A DNA stretch of 64,000 nucleotides from Acanthornis magna. Taxonomy: Eukaryota; Chordata; Aves; Passeriformes; Acanthizidae. A program made the position numbers and the translations under genes. The stretch lies in NCBI GenBank assembly GCA_036785705.1, contig JAWUZG010000016.1, positions 1,922,001-1,986,000 on the forward strand, in the 5' to 3' direction. The notes under the pieces were generated by a model, which worked only from the letters and a program-made list of their open reading frames with translations, made no database searches and was not told where the DNA came from. Of the stretch, positions 26,501 to 35,750 are shown piece after piece (the stretch's first letter is position 1; each line of letters opens with the position of its first letter).

Positions 26501-29413
26501 CTGTCTTTTCCCTCGTTAGCACACCAGCCCTGGAATCACAGAGTGGGCAGACAAAGGCAGGACAGCAAACCTGAGGCTGAGGAGGACAACCATGGTTCTG
26601 TCTCACCTACAGTCCCGGACTCTGCTTTTCACTCTGGTGCTATAGAGACCACACTTGTAGCTACCTGCCGAACAGGACATCCTACGACCTGTGCTGCTGC
26701 AGAGAGCAGAAATATTCATTTCAGCAGCTGAGAAGCTTTCAGAAGTGAGGTACATAGATTTCAAACGGAAAAAAGCTTTGGACTACAGCAGCCAGTCCTT
26801 TGGCAATCTAGCATATCTAGAAAACACAGATAAGTAACTAAGTTACCTATGCAGACTATTCCAAGGTAGGTAATCTTTCTAAGGGTATTCAGCTTAGTTC
26901 TTCTTGGAGTTGTTGGGTTTTTTCCCCTTATTACAGGTAAAAGTTAGGAGAGAGACCTAGCCCACATGCTCAGGGAAAAGAGCTTCTTGAAGGCACCAGC
27001 ACAAACTTGATGGAAAGATCACTATCACACTAACCTCACTATGGAGTGCAGTAAGGTTCTCTTTCTGAAATGAGCTACTGATAAGCCAAAAGAAACTGAT
27101 GTAGGAGGAAATAAGTAGGAGTAAGAAACTTTAAAAATGCACTGAAGTGGCTTGACAGCAAAAACATGAATACTGAGAGAGTCTGCACCTGAGTCTGGTT
27201 GCCATCCAACACACACAAACTGAAATAGACTATTCACCCTCTGAAAATGACTCCTGCGCAGGTAACATGTAGGTGTGCAACAATTTCAACAGGTCCAGGA
27301 CATGCTGAAGTTGGCAGACGAGCTATTTCTCTTCACCGTGCTTGAAGTAAAACACTTGCAGTTCTAGGAAGGGCTGTAAACAGGCACTTGCCATCCACTG
27401 ATTAATAAAAGAAATGAGCATCTATTGTATCTTCCCCTGAAGCATGCTGCCTTTCCCATGCCCTTTCACTAGCTTCTGTCTGAACACTAAACACTGCCAA
27501 ATATTCTGAAAGAGGTACTCTGGCTGCTCTGCAGTTAGATCTGGGTATGAAAAGCAGGTCAAAATCCTCACCAGGATGCAGCAAGTCAGCATCATTGGAT
27601 CATAACTGTTAGATTGTTTGCACATGCTTTAATGATTGACACTTGTTAAGCAAAAGAAAAGAAAAAGCATACAAGATGAGAAGAGGTTATATAGTTCATT
27701 CATAAAAGATCGAGACATGTGATTATAATTTATTTGCTTAAAAGAGGCATTTAGAAAGCTGAGGCAATAAAAGCAGGAAATTATTTTGGTATAAACAATG
27801 CACACTGAGAAAGGCAAGTCACCACATGTCATTGAAATACCGACTTTTTATTTACAATGTGATAGATTAAGCACAAAGATGAAGCCATAAAAAACAAAGA
27901 GCACCTTATAGAATCTTTCCTGTGATAAAAGATCAGCCAGCCACTGTCCTCTGAGAAGAAAAGACACATATTAGAAAAGAAATCAAGTCTAGGAAGGTCG
28001 AAGGTGAAGCCCCAAGTGTTTTAATCCTACAAATGAATAGCAGAGACACTATTTCAGGCAGGGGCATGAAACTCTGTAGCAGAGATCACAAGTACCCACA
28101 CTTCTGAATCTAGACAGACACAGGCACTGGAAGCCCTGAGATGCTCCACTGTCTTCCAAGCAAAGGAGGGAAGAAACTAAATAGATATTCATCAAAACTG
28201 GACTGTTTCCCTCTCACTCTCACTCCTTGTGTTACCCTGGTTCCCTTTAATCAAACACTGGCAAGCACACAGCCCTGTAGCAAGTCAGACCTAACTGAAA
28301 TCCATTCTTTTCCCTGGACACATTAGTGGGTTGATGTTTCTGGCACTCCTTGGGATCTGTGCCTCCGGAGTGATGACCTTAAGGGGTGCTTAGGTGCCAC
28401 CCCAATCAGCTGCTGAACTGGAGGCCTGTGGAGGTGTCAGGTGAGTTTGGGCACCTATCTGCTGTCATTTAGGAGCATCTGAAAACACACAGCATATACC
28501 TGTAGGTACCTAAGAAGCCTTCAGATAAAATGCAGGCATTATACTGACACATCTCAGTTTCAGATGTAAACACTTCCCAGCTGCTGGGATAGAGTTTGGC
28601 ATATCTAGCCTTGTCATCAATTTATGTCTTCCCCTCCCACCATGGGTGGTGAGGTAAGGCAGAACTCTTCCACGATTTCACGAAGGAATCCACGAGCTGG
28701 TGAGAGAGCAGCAGAAACCTGTCCCAAGGCAGGTAAACACTGACACTGCATCTGATCTCGCTCATCCTGACACCTGGCAGCTGCCGCAGTGGCATCCGCT
28801 GCCCTGCCAGGTCACCACTGGAAAATCCTTGTCACGGCCGCCAGCTCCAGCGGCCCACGCTCTTCCCAGCAGGAATGCCAGGCACACGCTCGCTGGGTGG
28901 CCGGTGACAGCGGCTCATTTAGGGCTAAAAACAGCCTGCATGACTAATGCGGTTACGTTGGTTTCATTTTCAGCGCGCGAGGTAGGGCAGACAGGACTCA
29001 CGCCGCAGGAAACACGCTGTCCCCTGCCAAAAGCTGCTGCCGCTGCCTGTGACGCTCACAAGGATGCCCATCAGCTGAGCTACCGAGTGAACCAGCTGAC
29101 GGGAGCCGGGGATTAGGGGAAGCCTCTCCCTCCAGGGATGCCGCACCGCAACCCGCGCCGTGCCCAGGCAGCCCCGGCCCCACGGCCACGGCCAGCCCCG
29201 CGCCCCTCAGCCACCCCCGGCCCCGCCGCCCCCGCCCGGCCCCTCACCCTTGACGTCCTGCACCATGCCGATGGTGCCGCCCGTGTTGATGACCAGCACC
29301 CGCGCCTCGGACTTGGCGGAGGGCGCCGGGGGGCAGCCGGGGCGCTCCTGGGCCCGGGGCCCGGACAGGGCTCTGAGCAGGGAGCGCCGCCGCCCCGCCG
29401 CCGCCGCCTCCAT
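2422..29413 (-). CDS. ASPG: ASPG, L-asparaginase family enzyme (gene span; exons 1-9, 3' end beyond the window)
   Basis: Nine exons splice in perfect phase to 386 codons with no stop. They carry the signatures of a type I (AnsA-like) asparaginase: TGGTIGM with the nucleophilic Thr (residue 47), HGTDTM with the Thr-Asp pair, [11 protein letters not shown], and GNRVTKVDA with the lysine that matches the catalytic triad lysine. The family hydrolyses L-asparagine to aspartate and ammonia. The mammalian protein also has lysophospholipase and PAF-acetylhydrolase activity reported and carries C-terminal ankyrin repeats. Those repeats are not encoded here; the frame is open at the donor at 2422, so the gene continues left of base 1. 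Start chosen: ATG at 29413, with G at -3 and G at +4 and an in-frame TAG seven codons upstream. The gene starts in a CpG island. Neighbour on the same strand: TDRD9, about 15 kb upstream. The name rests on motif and exon-order recall of the human protein, not on a search. Confidence 0.93.
2536..5493. other. ASPG intron 8
   Basis: AT-rich intron between exons 8 and 9. The only structure noted is a 13-bp exact tandem duplication (ttaaccacctcca twice, 3450-3475). No coding exon or transposon was recognised. Confidence 0.7.
3450..3475. repeat. Two-copy 13-bp tandem duplication
   Basis: The unit ttaaccacctcca occurs twice head to tail. A short replication-slippage duplication inside ASPG intron 8. 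Confidence 0.9.
5494..5679 (-). CDS. ASPG: ASPG exon 8
   Basis: 186 bases, 62 codons, phase 0: acceptor tttaaacag, donor CAG|gtgagg. Encodes [40 protein letters not shown] and [29 protein letters not shown] and the NCTQCL.G.V..Y segments are conserved in the C-terminal subdomain of type I asparaginases. Confidence 0.95.
5680..7161. other. ASPG intron 7
   Basis: AT-rich intron. It contains an imperfect 27-bp tandem duplication at 6633-6686 and nothing else I can name. Confidence 0.7.
6633..6686. repeat. Two-copy ~27-bp tandem duplication
   Basis: The units share tcccactt.tcattttcagc with one T/C difference and a two-base length difference in the preceding A-run. Confidence 0.85.
7162..7274 (-). 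CDS. ASPG: ASPG exon 7
   Basis: 113 bases: acceptor tctcttaatag, donor GCT|gtaagt. Encodes [20 protein letters not shown] and [16 protein letters not shown]. The [11 protein letters not shown] stretch matches the VGLLRLYPGIP segment of mammalian ASPG, which begins the C-terminal subdomain of the catalytic fold. Confidence 0.93.
8634..8676. repeat. Perfect 19-bp inverted repeat with 5-base loop
   Basis: The left arm 8634-8652 (cttttaaagagttaacctt) is the exact reverse complement of the right arm 8658-8676, separated by ctaaa. On RNA it would form an uninterrupted, AU-rich stem. It lies deep in ASPG intron 6, away from splice sites. The stem is shorter than a usual pre-microRNA and no transposon ends are visible around it. 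Confidence 0.9.
9762..9798. repeat. Two-copy direct repeat, period 22
   Basis: The 15-mer agtgtacataaaata occurs at 9762 and again at 9784, in ASPG intron 6. Confidence 0.85.
13405..13531 (-). CDS. ASPG: ASPG exon 6 (catalytic lysine region)
   Basis: 127 bases: acceptor tcttgcag, donor ACA A|gtaagc. Encodes [20 protein letters not shown], then [22 protein letters not shown]. In GNRVTKVDA the lysine aligns with the triad lysine of bacterial asparaginases, and FSSPNLPPL is a family hallmark. Ends in phase 1; the trailing A is completed by TA of exon 7 to give Ile. Confidence 0.95.
13532..14599. other. ASPG intron 5
   Basis: Intron between exons 5 and 6. Nothing recognisable apart from the splice signals. 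Confidence 0.7.
14600..14683 (-). CDS. ASPG: ASPG exon 5
   Basis: 84 bases, 28 codons, phase 0: acceptor ctcttcag. Reads [20 protein letters not shown] and ends AGQFVIPE. The DGR.NLLGAL motif is conserved in asparaginases. The donor is GAG|gtctgt, a poor match to the GTRAGT consensus, but no better GT keeps the frame to exon 6. Confidence 0.92.
14684..16146. other. ASPG intron 4
   Basis: Intron between exons 4 and 5. I see no gene, transposon or notable repeat. Confidence 0.7.
16147..16272 (-). CDS. ASPG: ASPG exon 4 (HGTDTM active-site motif)
   Basis: 126 bases, 42 codons, phase 0 on both sides: acceptor ccctccag, donor CAG|gtaatg. Reads [20 protein letters not shown] and goes on through [26 protein letters not shown] carries the catalytic Thr-Asp pair, and VVLTGSQ is the family's conserved strand after it. 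This exon alone identifies the family. Confidence 0.97.
16273..18988. other. ASPG intron 3
   Basis: Intron between exons 3 and 4; AT-rich, with no recognisable gene or element. Confidence 0.7.
18989..19100 (-). CDS. ASPG: ASPG exon 3
   Basis: 112 bases: acceptor ttcttcatag, donor AAG|gtacag. Encodes [20 protein letters not shown] and then [12 protein letters not shown]. The [13 protein letters not shown] motif is the conserved asparaginase segment that precedes the second active-site loop. The first base completes a Pro codon with exon 2; the exon ends in phase 0. Confidence 0.94.
20881..22107 (-). mobile_element. CR1 LINE, 3' part (reverse transcriptase end and 3' UTR)
   Basis: On the minus strand the segment reads RT-like motifs characteristic of avian CR1: [20 protein letters not shown] near 21950-22040, [11 protein letters not shown] and [19 protein letters not shown] near 21690-21840, then the C-terminal [10 protein letters not shown] and [20 protein letters not shown] segments. 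The 3' end at 20881 carries the CR1 terminal repeat (tcatagaatca in plus orientation). The frames are broken, so the copy is dead. It has the same orientation as the host gene ASPG. The element continues past the LTR insertion at 22646-22745. Confidence 0.92.
22108..22113. repeat. Target-site duplication, copy 1 (ccctgg)
   Basis: ccctgg directly abuts the tgaagc end of the LTR. The identical hexamer abuts the other end at 22640-22645. Confidence 0.88.
22135..22241. repeat. Tandem array of seven TTAAATGG-type units in the LTR
   Basis: On the plus strand atttaagg recurs seven times at irregular 14-22 base spacing, mostly as (c)ccatttaaggta. A larger unit of about 37 bases (caccatttaaggtaatccca followed by tttaaggct) is itself duplicated. 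The array sits between the LTR polyadenylation signal and the LTR 3' end, where U5 is expected. Confidence 0.92.
22302..22307 (-). promoter_or_regulatory. LTR polyadenylation signal AATAAA
   Basis: tttatt on the plus strand, read AATAAA on the minus strand, about 35 bases downstream of the TATA-like TACTTAAG. This is a short spacing, so the R region would be small. Confidence 0.7.
22380..22420 (-). promoter_or_regulatory. Paired CCAAT boxes in LTR U3
   Basis: The decamer ACTAACCAAT (minus strand) occurs exactly twice, at 22411-22420 and 22380-22389. It lies upstream of the TATA-like element, as in a retroviral U3 promoter. Confidence 0.7.
22640..22645. repeat. Target-site duplication, copy 2 (ccctgg)
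   Basis: ccctgg directly abuts the ttcaaca end of the LTR and matches 22108-22113 exactly. Confidence 0.88.
22646..22745 (-). mobile_element. CR1 LINE, 5' remainder of the same copy
   Basis: On the minus strand this segment runs tcaggtgactc, aaaagggaaatactgtaccc and acctgtcagcctcccctctg, the CR1 region just before the RT fingers. Its end (gtgccaggg) abuts the LTR. The sequence across the LTR (ccagggaaggtcatgaaaca) resumes the same CR1 region in the same orientation. The copy is 5'-truncated near 22745, and that outer boundary is approximate. Confidence 0.8.
24367..24496 (-). CDS. ASPG: ASPG exon 2
   Basis: 130 bases: acceptor tttttaag, donor CC|gtaagta. It encodes [20 protein letters not shown] followed by [11 protein letters not shown] and ends NTLVLP. 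The MPMLHDE segment matches the MPMFHDEEHA segment of the mammalian protein. Phase is 1 at the start (G|GT) and 2 at the end (CC|T), and it joins both neighbours without a stop. Confidence 0.93.
24497..29247. other. ASPG intron 1
   Basis: Intron 1. The last 450 bases toward exon 1 belong to the CpG island. A 138-codon plus-strand frame at 28700-29116 and a 141-codon frame at 26306-26731 have no recognisable domain and are not called as genes. No transposon recognised. Confidence 0.7.
29248..29413 (-). CDS. ASPG: ASPG exon 1 (start codon and TGGTIGM motif)
   Basis: The exon has 55 codons plus one base and ends AAG G|gtgagg. It reads from ATG at 29413 through an Ala/Arg-rich stretch ([15 protein letters not shown]) to [17 protein letters not shown], the first active-site loop. 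The first catalytic Thr lies near residue 47, whereas the human protein as I recall it reaches this motif near residue 19, so this N-terminus is roughly 28 residues longer. A GTG four codons upstream is in frame but is not a likely start. The last base G completes a Gly codon with exon 2. Confidence 0.93.
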
Positions 29414-29650
29414 CCCGCGCCGCACGATCCGCTAGCTCCCGGCCGCCCGGACAACGGGGAGCTATAGGGGCGGGCGGGCGGCGGCGGGGCCGCCCCTTCC
29501 CGCTGCCCCGGGGGCGGGGAGAGCCGCCGTGCCCGCCCTCCCGAGCCGGGGAGCGCCCCTGAGGGGCAGCGGGGCCGCGGCGGGGCAGCCCCGGCACCGC
29601 CCCCTGCCCTTTGCGCCGCGGGCAGCGCCGGCCCGGGACACGTCAAAGCC
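29414..29650 (-). promoter_or_regulatory. ASPG: Likely ASPG promoter and 5' UTR
   Basis: The region just upstream of the chosen ATG on the minus strand: in-frame TAG at 29432-29434, GC boxes, and no TATA, consistent with a CpG-island promoter with dispersed starts. The transcription start cannot be placed from sequence. Confidence 0.6.
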
Positions 29651-30140
29651 CTTCATGCTTGAAGGAGAGGCCAAGAGCAGCGGCGCGTTCTGGGCCCGGC
29701 CCTGGGCGAGGAGGACACGGAGCTCGGGGTCAGCCCGGCGGCGGCACCTGCGTCCTCCCCTTCCTCCTTCATGGGGAAGAAGGTGGGAACTGCCCCTGCT
29801 TGCCTGGCCTCAGAGGTCACTCCTGCCTACCCAGCGTCTCCCAACCCCTGCCCCTCCATTCCTGCCTCCTCATCTGCACCCTCGGCTTCCATCCAGATTT
29901 CCTCGCAAGGAAGGGAAGCCTCCAGCTTCAGGCTGCACATTCAGCCCCGGGCCAAAGTGGGACAGCCAGGTACCGCAGTGCCTGATGTATGTACAGCTGA
30001 AACACAGAACACAAGGGCTGCGTGGAAAAGGTCTCCTTGGGCAAAGATGAGAGCTGGGTTTTTTGCAGCCTGCAAACCCACAAGCGATTCAGAGTGATCT
30101 CTTACTTAATCAGTCCTCTCCTGTAGTCTGGCAATATTAT

Positions 30141-30240
30141 CATAGGTTATCATAGGATGATAGAATGATTTGGGTTGAGGGGACCTCAAAGATTACCTAT
30201 GCCACTGCCTGGGCAGAGATGACCATCAGGTTGCTAAGCC
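30141..30240 (-). mobile_element. CR1 3'-end relic
   Basis: Plus strand tcataggatgatagaatgat, then ttgggttgaggggacctcaa and tgcctgggcagagatgacc: the degenerate terminal repeat and 3' UTR of CR1 read backwards. Short and diverged; the inner edge is uncertain. Confidence 0.7.
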
Positions 30241-31589
30241 CACAAATTCCTTTATTTGAACTCCTTCATCCTTGGAAGGACGTTCACCCTCAAGGATTTG
30301 CATTTCATGGAAACTTTTGGCCACAAAATCATTCTTGGTATAGCCAGATCCAACGTGGCATTGTGAAAGATAACTCCTGTTTCTCAACAGTCTTGCCAGA
30401 AGTGCTCAGGGTAAAACAAGCAGAGATGCACAGTTGTGTGTGGGATGATATCATCTCCATCCATGTAGCTGAGACCTCTGAAAAGGAAGTAGGAGAAAAG
30501 AGGACAGGGAAGCTTACAACACCAACCTCAAAAGCTCTGAATATTTGTCTGTTTTTGATGATCTTCTCTGCAGTAATTTGCCTCATATGCAAAAATCTGG
30601 TTATCACCAGGAGCTGAGTATCATGATACTGATACTGACTACACGTGTAACTGAGCTCCAGTTCATATTTCACCTGTTACCAACGATGTGCCAGGTATTC
30701 CTCAGATCTTCCTCTGTCTCCCTGTAACAGTCATCCTAAGCTTTGAGACATATAAGACCTTCTTCAACTCAGATACTTCAAAATAGAAGCATTAAGCTTC
30801 AGAACTAAACACAAATTTAGGGTTTCATATCTAGGTAGGAATAGCAGATGCATCTGGATTAGAGAGCAATTTTGCAGGTGAAGGAAGTGAGGAGGCACAA
30901 TGAAAAAGGTGATGTTACAGGTTTTTTACAGAAAAAGCTGGAAATATGTACCTTGTAATGGTACTTGATTAATTGTGGAAAGAGGAGCAGATTAAGCTCT
31001 GATATAAAACAAACTGTATGAAGCCCTGTATTGGTGTTGAGTTCAGCTACTGGTTTTACTTCCAAGAGTTGTGTTTGGAAAGTATATGGTAGTTTCTTTA
31101 GAGGATTGGGTAGGAGATCAAGTGTGAGGAGGCTGAAGTTGTTTTCAAGGAAATCTGATCAATCTTGAGGTTTGTTGTCATGAGATTTGTTATTACTGGC
31201 CAACTATAAAGCAAAATCAGCAAAGCAACTGACTAAAACCCAGTGAGTTACTGGAAGCAGTAACTGCTGAGAAGCATCATCTGCATGAGCAGAGAAGTAG
31301 CTGCTGCACAAGTAGCTCAAGGCTAAAGATGGCACTTCAGTGCCTGAGTTACTCAGTACCTCAAAGGAAGAACATGCTTCCTGTAGGAATGTGGTAGGGA
31401 TTTTTTTGTCTCCAGGTCATATTAACTTAATTTGTACCCTGCACTGCAATTTTTAAATGAAATTTAACTCAATTTCAAGGTAAAAATAGGGATTGTGGGA
31501 TAGTCCAAGCAATTTCTTCTACTTCCAATTTCTACAACATAGTACTCCAACAGAAATAAATTTTATGTACTCCCCCCAAGCTGTCAATC

Positions 31590-31800
31590 TCTCTATTAGT
31601 CTGGGTGGCCCAAAATGTGGCACAGAATTCCAGATGTCTCACAAGTGCCAAGTAGAGGACAGTAATCATTCCCTTGTATCTGCTGGCTGCAACTGTCCTG
31701 CTAGTGCAGCCTAGTCTTCACTTTCATCTGCAAGGATCTTTGCTGCCTCATACATGACTTTCCCATAGGACCCCCAAGCCCTTTTTGCACAGCTGCTACT
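31590..31800 (-). mobile_element. Old CR1 fragment
   Basis: Plus strand ggcccaaaatgtggcacaga, attccagatgtctcacaagt and aggacccccaagcccttttt match the reverse of the CR1 3' coding end, including the segment encoding the C-terminal RT/thumb residues. Strongly diverged, with neither element end present. Confidence 0.72.
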
Positions 31801-32445
31801 TAATTTTTTTTTTATCTATACTGTAGGCTATTGAACAAAACCCAGCAGTGCCTGAAGGCAGAAACAAGATGTGTAGTTACTCCAGCTGCTGGAGTACACT
31901 GTGTGTATTGACACATCCACAACAAAATTTCTAAACAAACAAAATTGTGCATCTGCTGCAGGGAAACATTTTTTTCAAAATAATGAAAAATTTAATTCTT
32001 GTTATGCATCAAAGAAATGCATTCCACTTCATATATTTCTAGCACAGATCTCAAAGCATCTTTACTTGTACTCTTTTCCCTGTGCTACTCAGAGTAAAAA
32101 AAGTAATCAAGATCACATGAAAAGAATGTGATGAAGAGTTTTAAATTCTACAGAAAGGTCATTTTAGGTTCTGTGGGACTCCCACAAGAAAGAACAAAAC
32201 TGATGCTCCATTTGAGCAGGATTACTAGAGTTGGTCAAAATTCAATACTTTCTTTCGCAGAATAATCAGCTTTTGAAAACGTTTCTGACAAAAAAAAAAG
32301 TAAAGTTCTCTTTTTTTTTTACATTACACGCTGTTTATTTTTTCCATTAAAATATTTTTTATTTCAAAATATCAAAACTGTATGCTATTAACTGCATACA
32401 CCTGATAATCACTTAGTATGTCAGAATACAGAATTCTGAATGGCA

Positions 32446-33075
32446 TCCTTGGATTAGAGAAATGATCCCAAGTAAACTACACAATGATGCCTGGGAATGA
32501 CTCATTGCACAAACAGAAGGGTGAAGGACAGGAGACCAAATGGCACCACTTCCAGAGAAACCAACACCAGAATTCATAGGAATAACACCTAAAAAATAAG
32601 GGATATTGACAGTAGATAAAGAAACACAATAGAGACACTCAGAGCTGCAACACATGCATTTCCCTGGAATGATACAACAGGCAGCAGATTACTTCAAGGC
32701 AGAGAACTCAAGCTCAGAACTTTCATTTCCAGGGAAGAGCTGATTGCAGCATTTCTAACAGCTCAACGAAGGACCCAGGCTGTGCATCTCAGAACATAAG
32801 CTTGGATGCAACAAAAGTACCTCTGAAAACTTAATTGGCAAAACTACCTCCAAATAAGTGATTTCCTTGCAAGCAAAGAAGAGCAATGGCCTTGGATGGC
32901 TTAATGGAGTTCTGGACTTGCTGCAATTTTAAAGCAGGGAGTTTTGGAACCAAAATAGCAAAGTGGCATTTAATAGAGGAAGATTGTATTTAACATTCTG
33001 TACCTCATAGCATCCCATACACAAGAAGGAATATTGATGGCACTCACTGGAAGGAGTTTCTGTCCTCACAGCTGG
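32446..33075 (-). repeat. Left copy of a diverged inverted repeat pair
   Basis: The reverse complement of this stretch aligns in several colinear blocks with 34052-34328: gacagaaactccttcc, agtgagtgcca, ggatgctat, the ttaaat block, ccactttgct, atcccttatttttt, tctctggaa, caatgagtc, agtttactt and taatcca. This copy carries roughly 300 extra bases between the cactttgct and cttattt blocks. The element family is not recognised. Confidence 0.75.
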
Positions 33076-34051
33076 TTTGTTCAGGTCTCCAGCAGCTGGG
33101 TACCAGCCTTACAGTCTGTCAGCATGACCTTTAGCTGCAAGACTGGGGGAAAAATGTTTAATGACTGAAATTTCTGCTGGCTACCACTGTTACAGTTGTT
33201 TTGAACATTGTGTATTAAACAGGACTAGAAACACAGGGAAGTGAGTGTAAGTGGGACCTGAGTCGGAGAGACAAATAATGCAAAACCTCCAAGCCCTGAA
33301 AAAACGGGTGAAAAACACGTCCACAATGTCCTGCTTCAGAGAATGACACAATGCTTTTTAGCAACTATCAGCCAACTAATGAAAAAAGAATTTTATGACA
33401 GTTTTCTCCCTAAAAATCTTTTTGAAGTAGAGGATTTTTATGCATTTGGGCTACCTTTTTCTGATAAATAATACACAGTACATTGATTTGTTCTACGCAC
33501 CCTACAAGGTGCTTTTTTTCTGGTTTACGCTCAAAAATTATTTATGCAAACCCCCAAGATTTAATGCATCTTGTAAAAGAAAAGTAAACAAAACAACCCT
33601 AATATTTCTTTTTTTAGAAGTTAGCTGGAGTGCATTCCTCAGTGGGGCAGAACCACATCTGCCTTTGGCCTAAGCTGCTGCTCCATACTTGACTAGCTTT
33701 AAATGTTCTTTACAAAATGCAACATGACAATGAGTTCTGTCATCTTAGTCTTGACATTTCAACTTTCCCACCTAGAACACAATTTATCAATCAAGGAAAA
33801 ACAGCAACAGCACACCAGCTAAGACCTCAGGAGTCAGAACAGGTCTGGAGAAGGATAATATGAAGATAGACCTTTCTACTTTGACAGCTTCGAAACGGTA
33901 ATGGAAAGGCATTCATATCTCATGGCTGCTCACAGCCTTAGGTAAATTAAATGGGTGGTGTCAGTCAAACATTATCAAAGAGACATAGTTACTCTTCACA
34001 ACACTTAAAAGTATGATTTCATAGGTATTGATGGACAGATTAAGAAGTAAT

Positions 34052-34328
34052 TGCTGTGATGGCAGAAACTCCTTCCAACTAGTGAGTGCCATTGTATTCC
34101 TTCTAATGTACAGGATGCTATTAGATACAGAACATTAAATAACCACTTTCTGCTACTGAATGTCACTTTGCTGTTCAGCCATGTTGAGGAAATCTCTTTT
34201 AAGACATCTCTTATTTCTTGTGAATTCCATTGATGGCTTCTCTGGAAAAGGTACCACTTCTGCCCTCCACAATGAGTCCTGAGGTATAATGGTGGAGTTT
34301 ACTTATGATCACTTCTGTAATCCAGAAG
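34052..34328 (+). repeat. Right copy of a diverged inverted repeat pair
   Basis: Plus strand blocks ggcagaaactccttcc, agtgagtgcca, ggatgctat, gaacattaaata, tcactttgctgtt, atctcttatttcttg, gaattcc, ttctctggaa, caatgagtcctg, agtttactta and ctgtaatcca occur in the same order as in the reverse complement of 32446-33075. About 980 bases separate the two copies. Confidence 0.75.
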
Positions 34329-34909
34329 AGCTTTTGTTTACAGTGCAAAGAGGAAATTGAGTTACCAGGAAAAGGAAGGCCAAAGATGGAATTTGAGTAA
34401 GGAAGAGATGGTGACTTTATGGGCCACAGTGAGTGCAGTTCCAACAGGCTCTGCCTTGCTTGACCCATGGTCAGGGGTCTCAGGTTTATTTACAGTGACC
34501 ACCTCCTCCAGCAGAACTCTCACGTGCCCAGAGTGAGAACTGGGTGAGACAAAGGGCTGTTAAAGGGTCACACAGACGATGGCCCAGGTGAACAGAATTG
34601 TCATGGAGAAACTACAGAAAAGCTGCAGCTTGCTAACCAAAGGTGAGACCCTCTTCTCTAAAACCAATATTTATGGAGTTTGATCTTCAGAAAGGAAAAC
34701 ACTGTTGTGTGTGACCAGCAGTGAGATCTCAGCACACAACAGCTAACTGCTGTCTCAAAAGCAAGTCCAGCAAATAGAAGCTGTGGTGAATCTTTATTTA
34801 TGTTCACAACAGTTGAGGTAATTGCCTAGCTATATCATCCATCAAAAATAATGAAGCTCTTAAGAATCTCCCTACATTTTGGACCCATTTTTGAGGATCA
34901 CATTCTCTG

Positions 34910-35750
34910 ATCTCAAGAACTGTCCATTCCAATGAGGAAGAGACCAAGCAGAGGTAAAAGCAGGCCTGCATGGATGAGCAAGAAACTCCAGGTAAGAAAT
35001 AAGCATAAAAAGTTTTTAAGAGGTGGAAGAAAGGACAGGTGTCCCGGGAGGAATGTAAAGACACTGTAAGAGTATGCAGGTATATTGTTATGAAAGGTAA
35101 GGCCCACCTGAAATTGAGTTTACAGAGGGATATGAAGGTTCAACAAGAAAGGTTTCTAAGGTAAATAGCAGCCAAAGGGTGACTAGGGAAAAGGTGGGCC
35201 CACTGGTGACTGGCAAGGCACTTGGTGACAAAGGACATGGGAAAGCTGACAATGCCTCTTTTGTCTGATTCTTCACAGGTTGTATTTGCCTTTAGGAATT
35301 GCAGGCACCTGAGGCCATTGTATGATGCAGTGCAAAGAAGATTTCCTGTCACTGGAGAAGGATGAGGTATGGGAATATTTAAAACCAGATCCTGACAAGT
35401 CCCTGGAACCTGATGGGCTGCACCTACAAGAGCTGAGGGAACTGGTTGATGCCATTTGAGGACACTTAATAATCTTTGAAGGGTCATGGCAATCAGGGGA
35501 AGGTTCTTGAGGAGTGGAAGAAATCAAATGTCACTTCTAACTTCAAGAATGGTGAAAAAGGAGATGGGAAACTAGAGGCTGGTCAGCCTCACCTCAAGTC
35601 CCTGGAAAATTGGCGGAACAAACAGATCTGGAAGTTATTTCCAGACGTATGAAGGTCAAACAGGCAGTTACGAGTAGTTGCCACAGATTTATCACACTTG
35701 ATCAACCTGACAGCCTTCTCTATGTGACTGGCTCAGTGGTGAGGAGGGAG
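34910..35750 (+). mobile_element. Ancient CR1 LINE fragment (linker and early RT region)
   Basis: In plus orientation the broken translation follows the CR1 polyprotein in order: a basic linker (about 34930-35160), gtgggcccactggtgac and tggtgacaaaggacatggga, then DEVWEYLKPDPDKSLEPDGL with HLQELRELVDAI near 35360-35457, then SWQSGEG, then SASPQVPGK near 35590. Stops and frameshifts throughout. Opposite orientation to the genes. Both ends are truncated and approximate. Confidence 0.88.

Larger units (their letters stand above)
28780..29720. promoter_or_regulatory. CpG island around ASPG exon 1
   Basis: Abruptly GC- and CpG-rich against AT-rich surroundings, centred on ASPG exon 1. It includes GC boxes (ggggcgggcg at 29467-29476 and ggggcgggg around 29511-29519). 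No canonical TATA box was seen at a suitable distance; ctatag at 29462-29467 is a weak candidate. Edges are by eye. Confidence 0.85.

Noticed and set aside
28700..29116. 138-codon plus-strand frame on the edge of the CpG island
   Set aside because: No recognisable domain. GC-rich DNA has few stops, so long random frames are expected.
29113..30050. Several long overlapping frames on both strands around ASPG exon 1
   Set aside because: Only the frame containing TGGTIGM is supported; the rest are Pro/Arg/Ala/Gly-rich shadows of CpG-island composition.
30165..30617. 150-codon plus-strand frame upstream of ASPG
   Set aside because: It begins inside a CR1 relic and continues into unrelated sequence; no protein signature.
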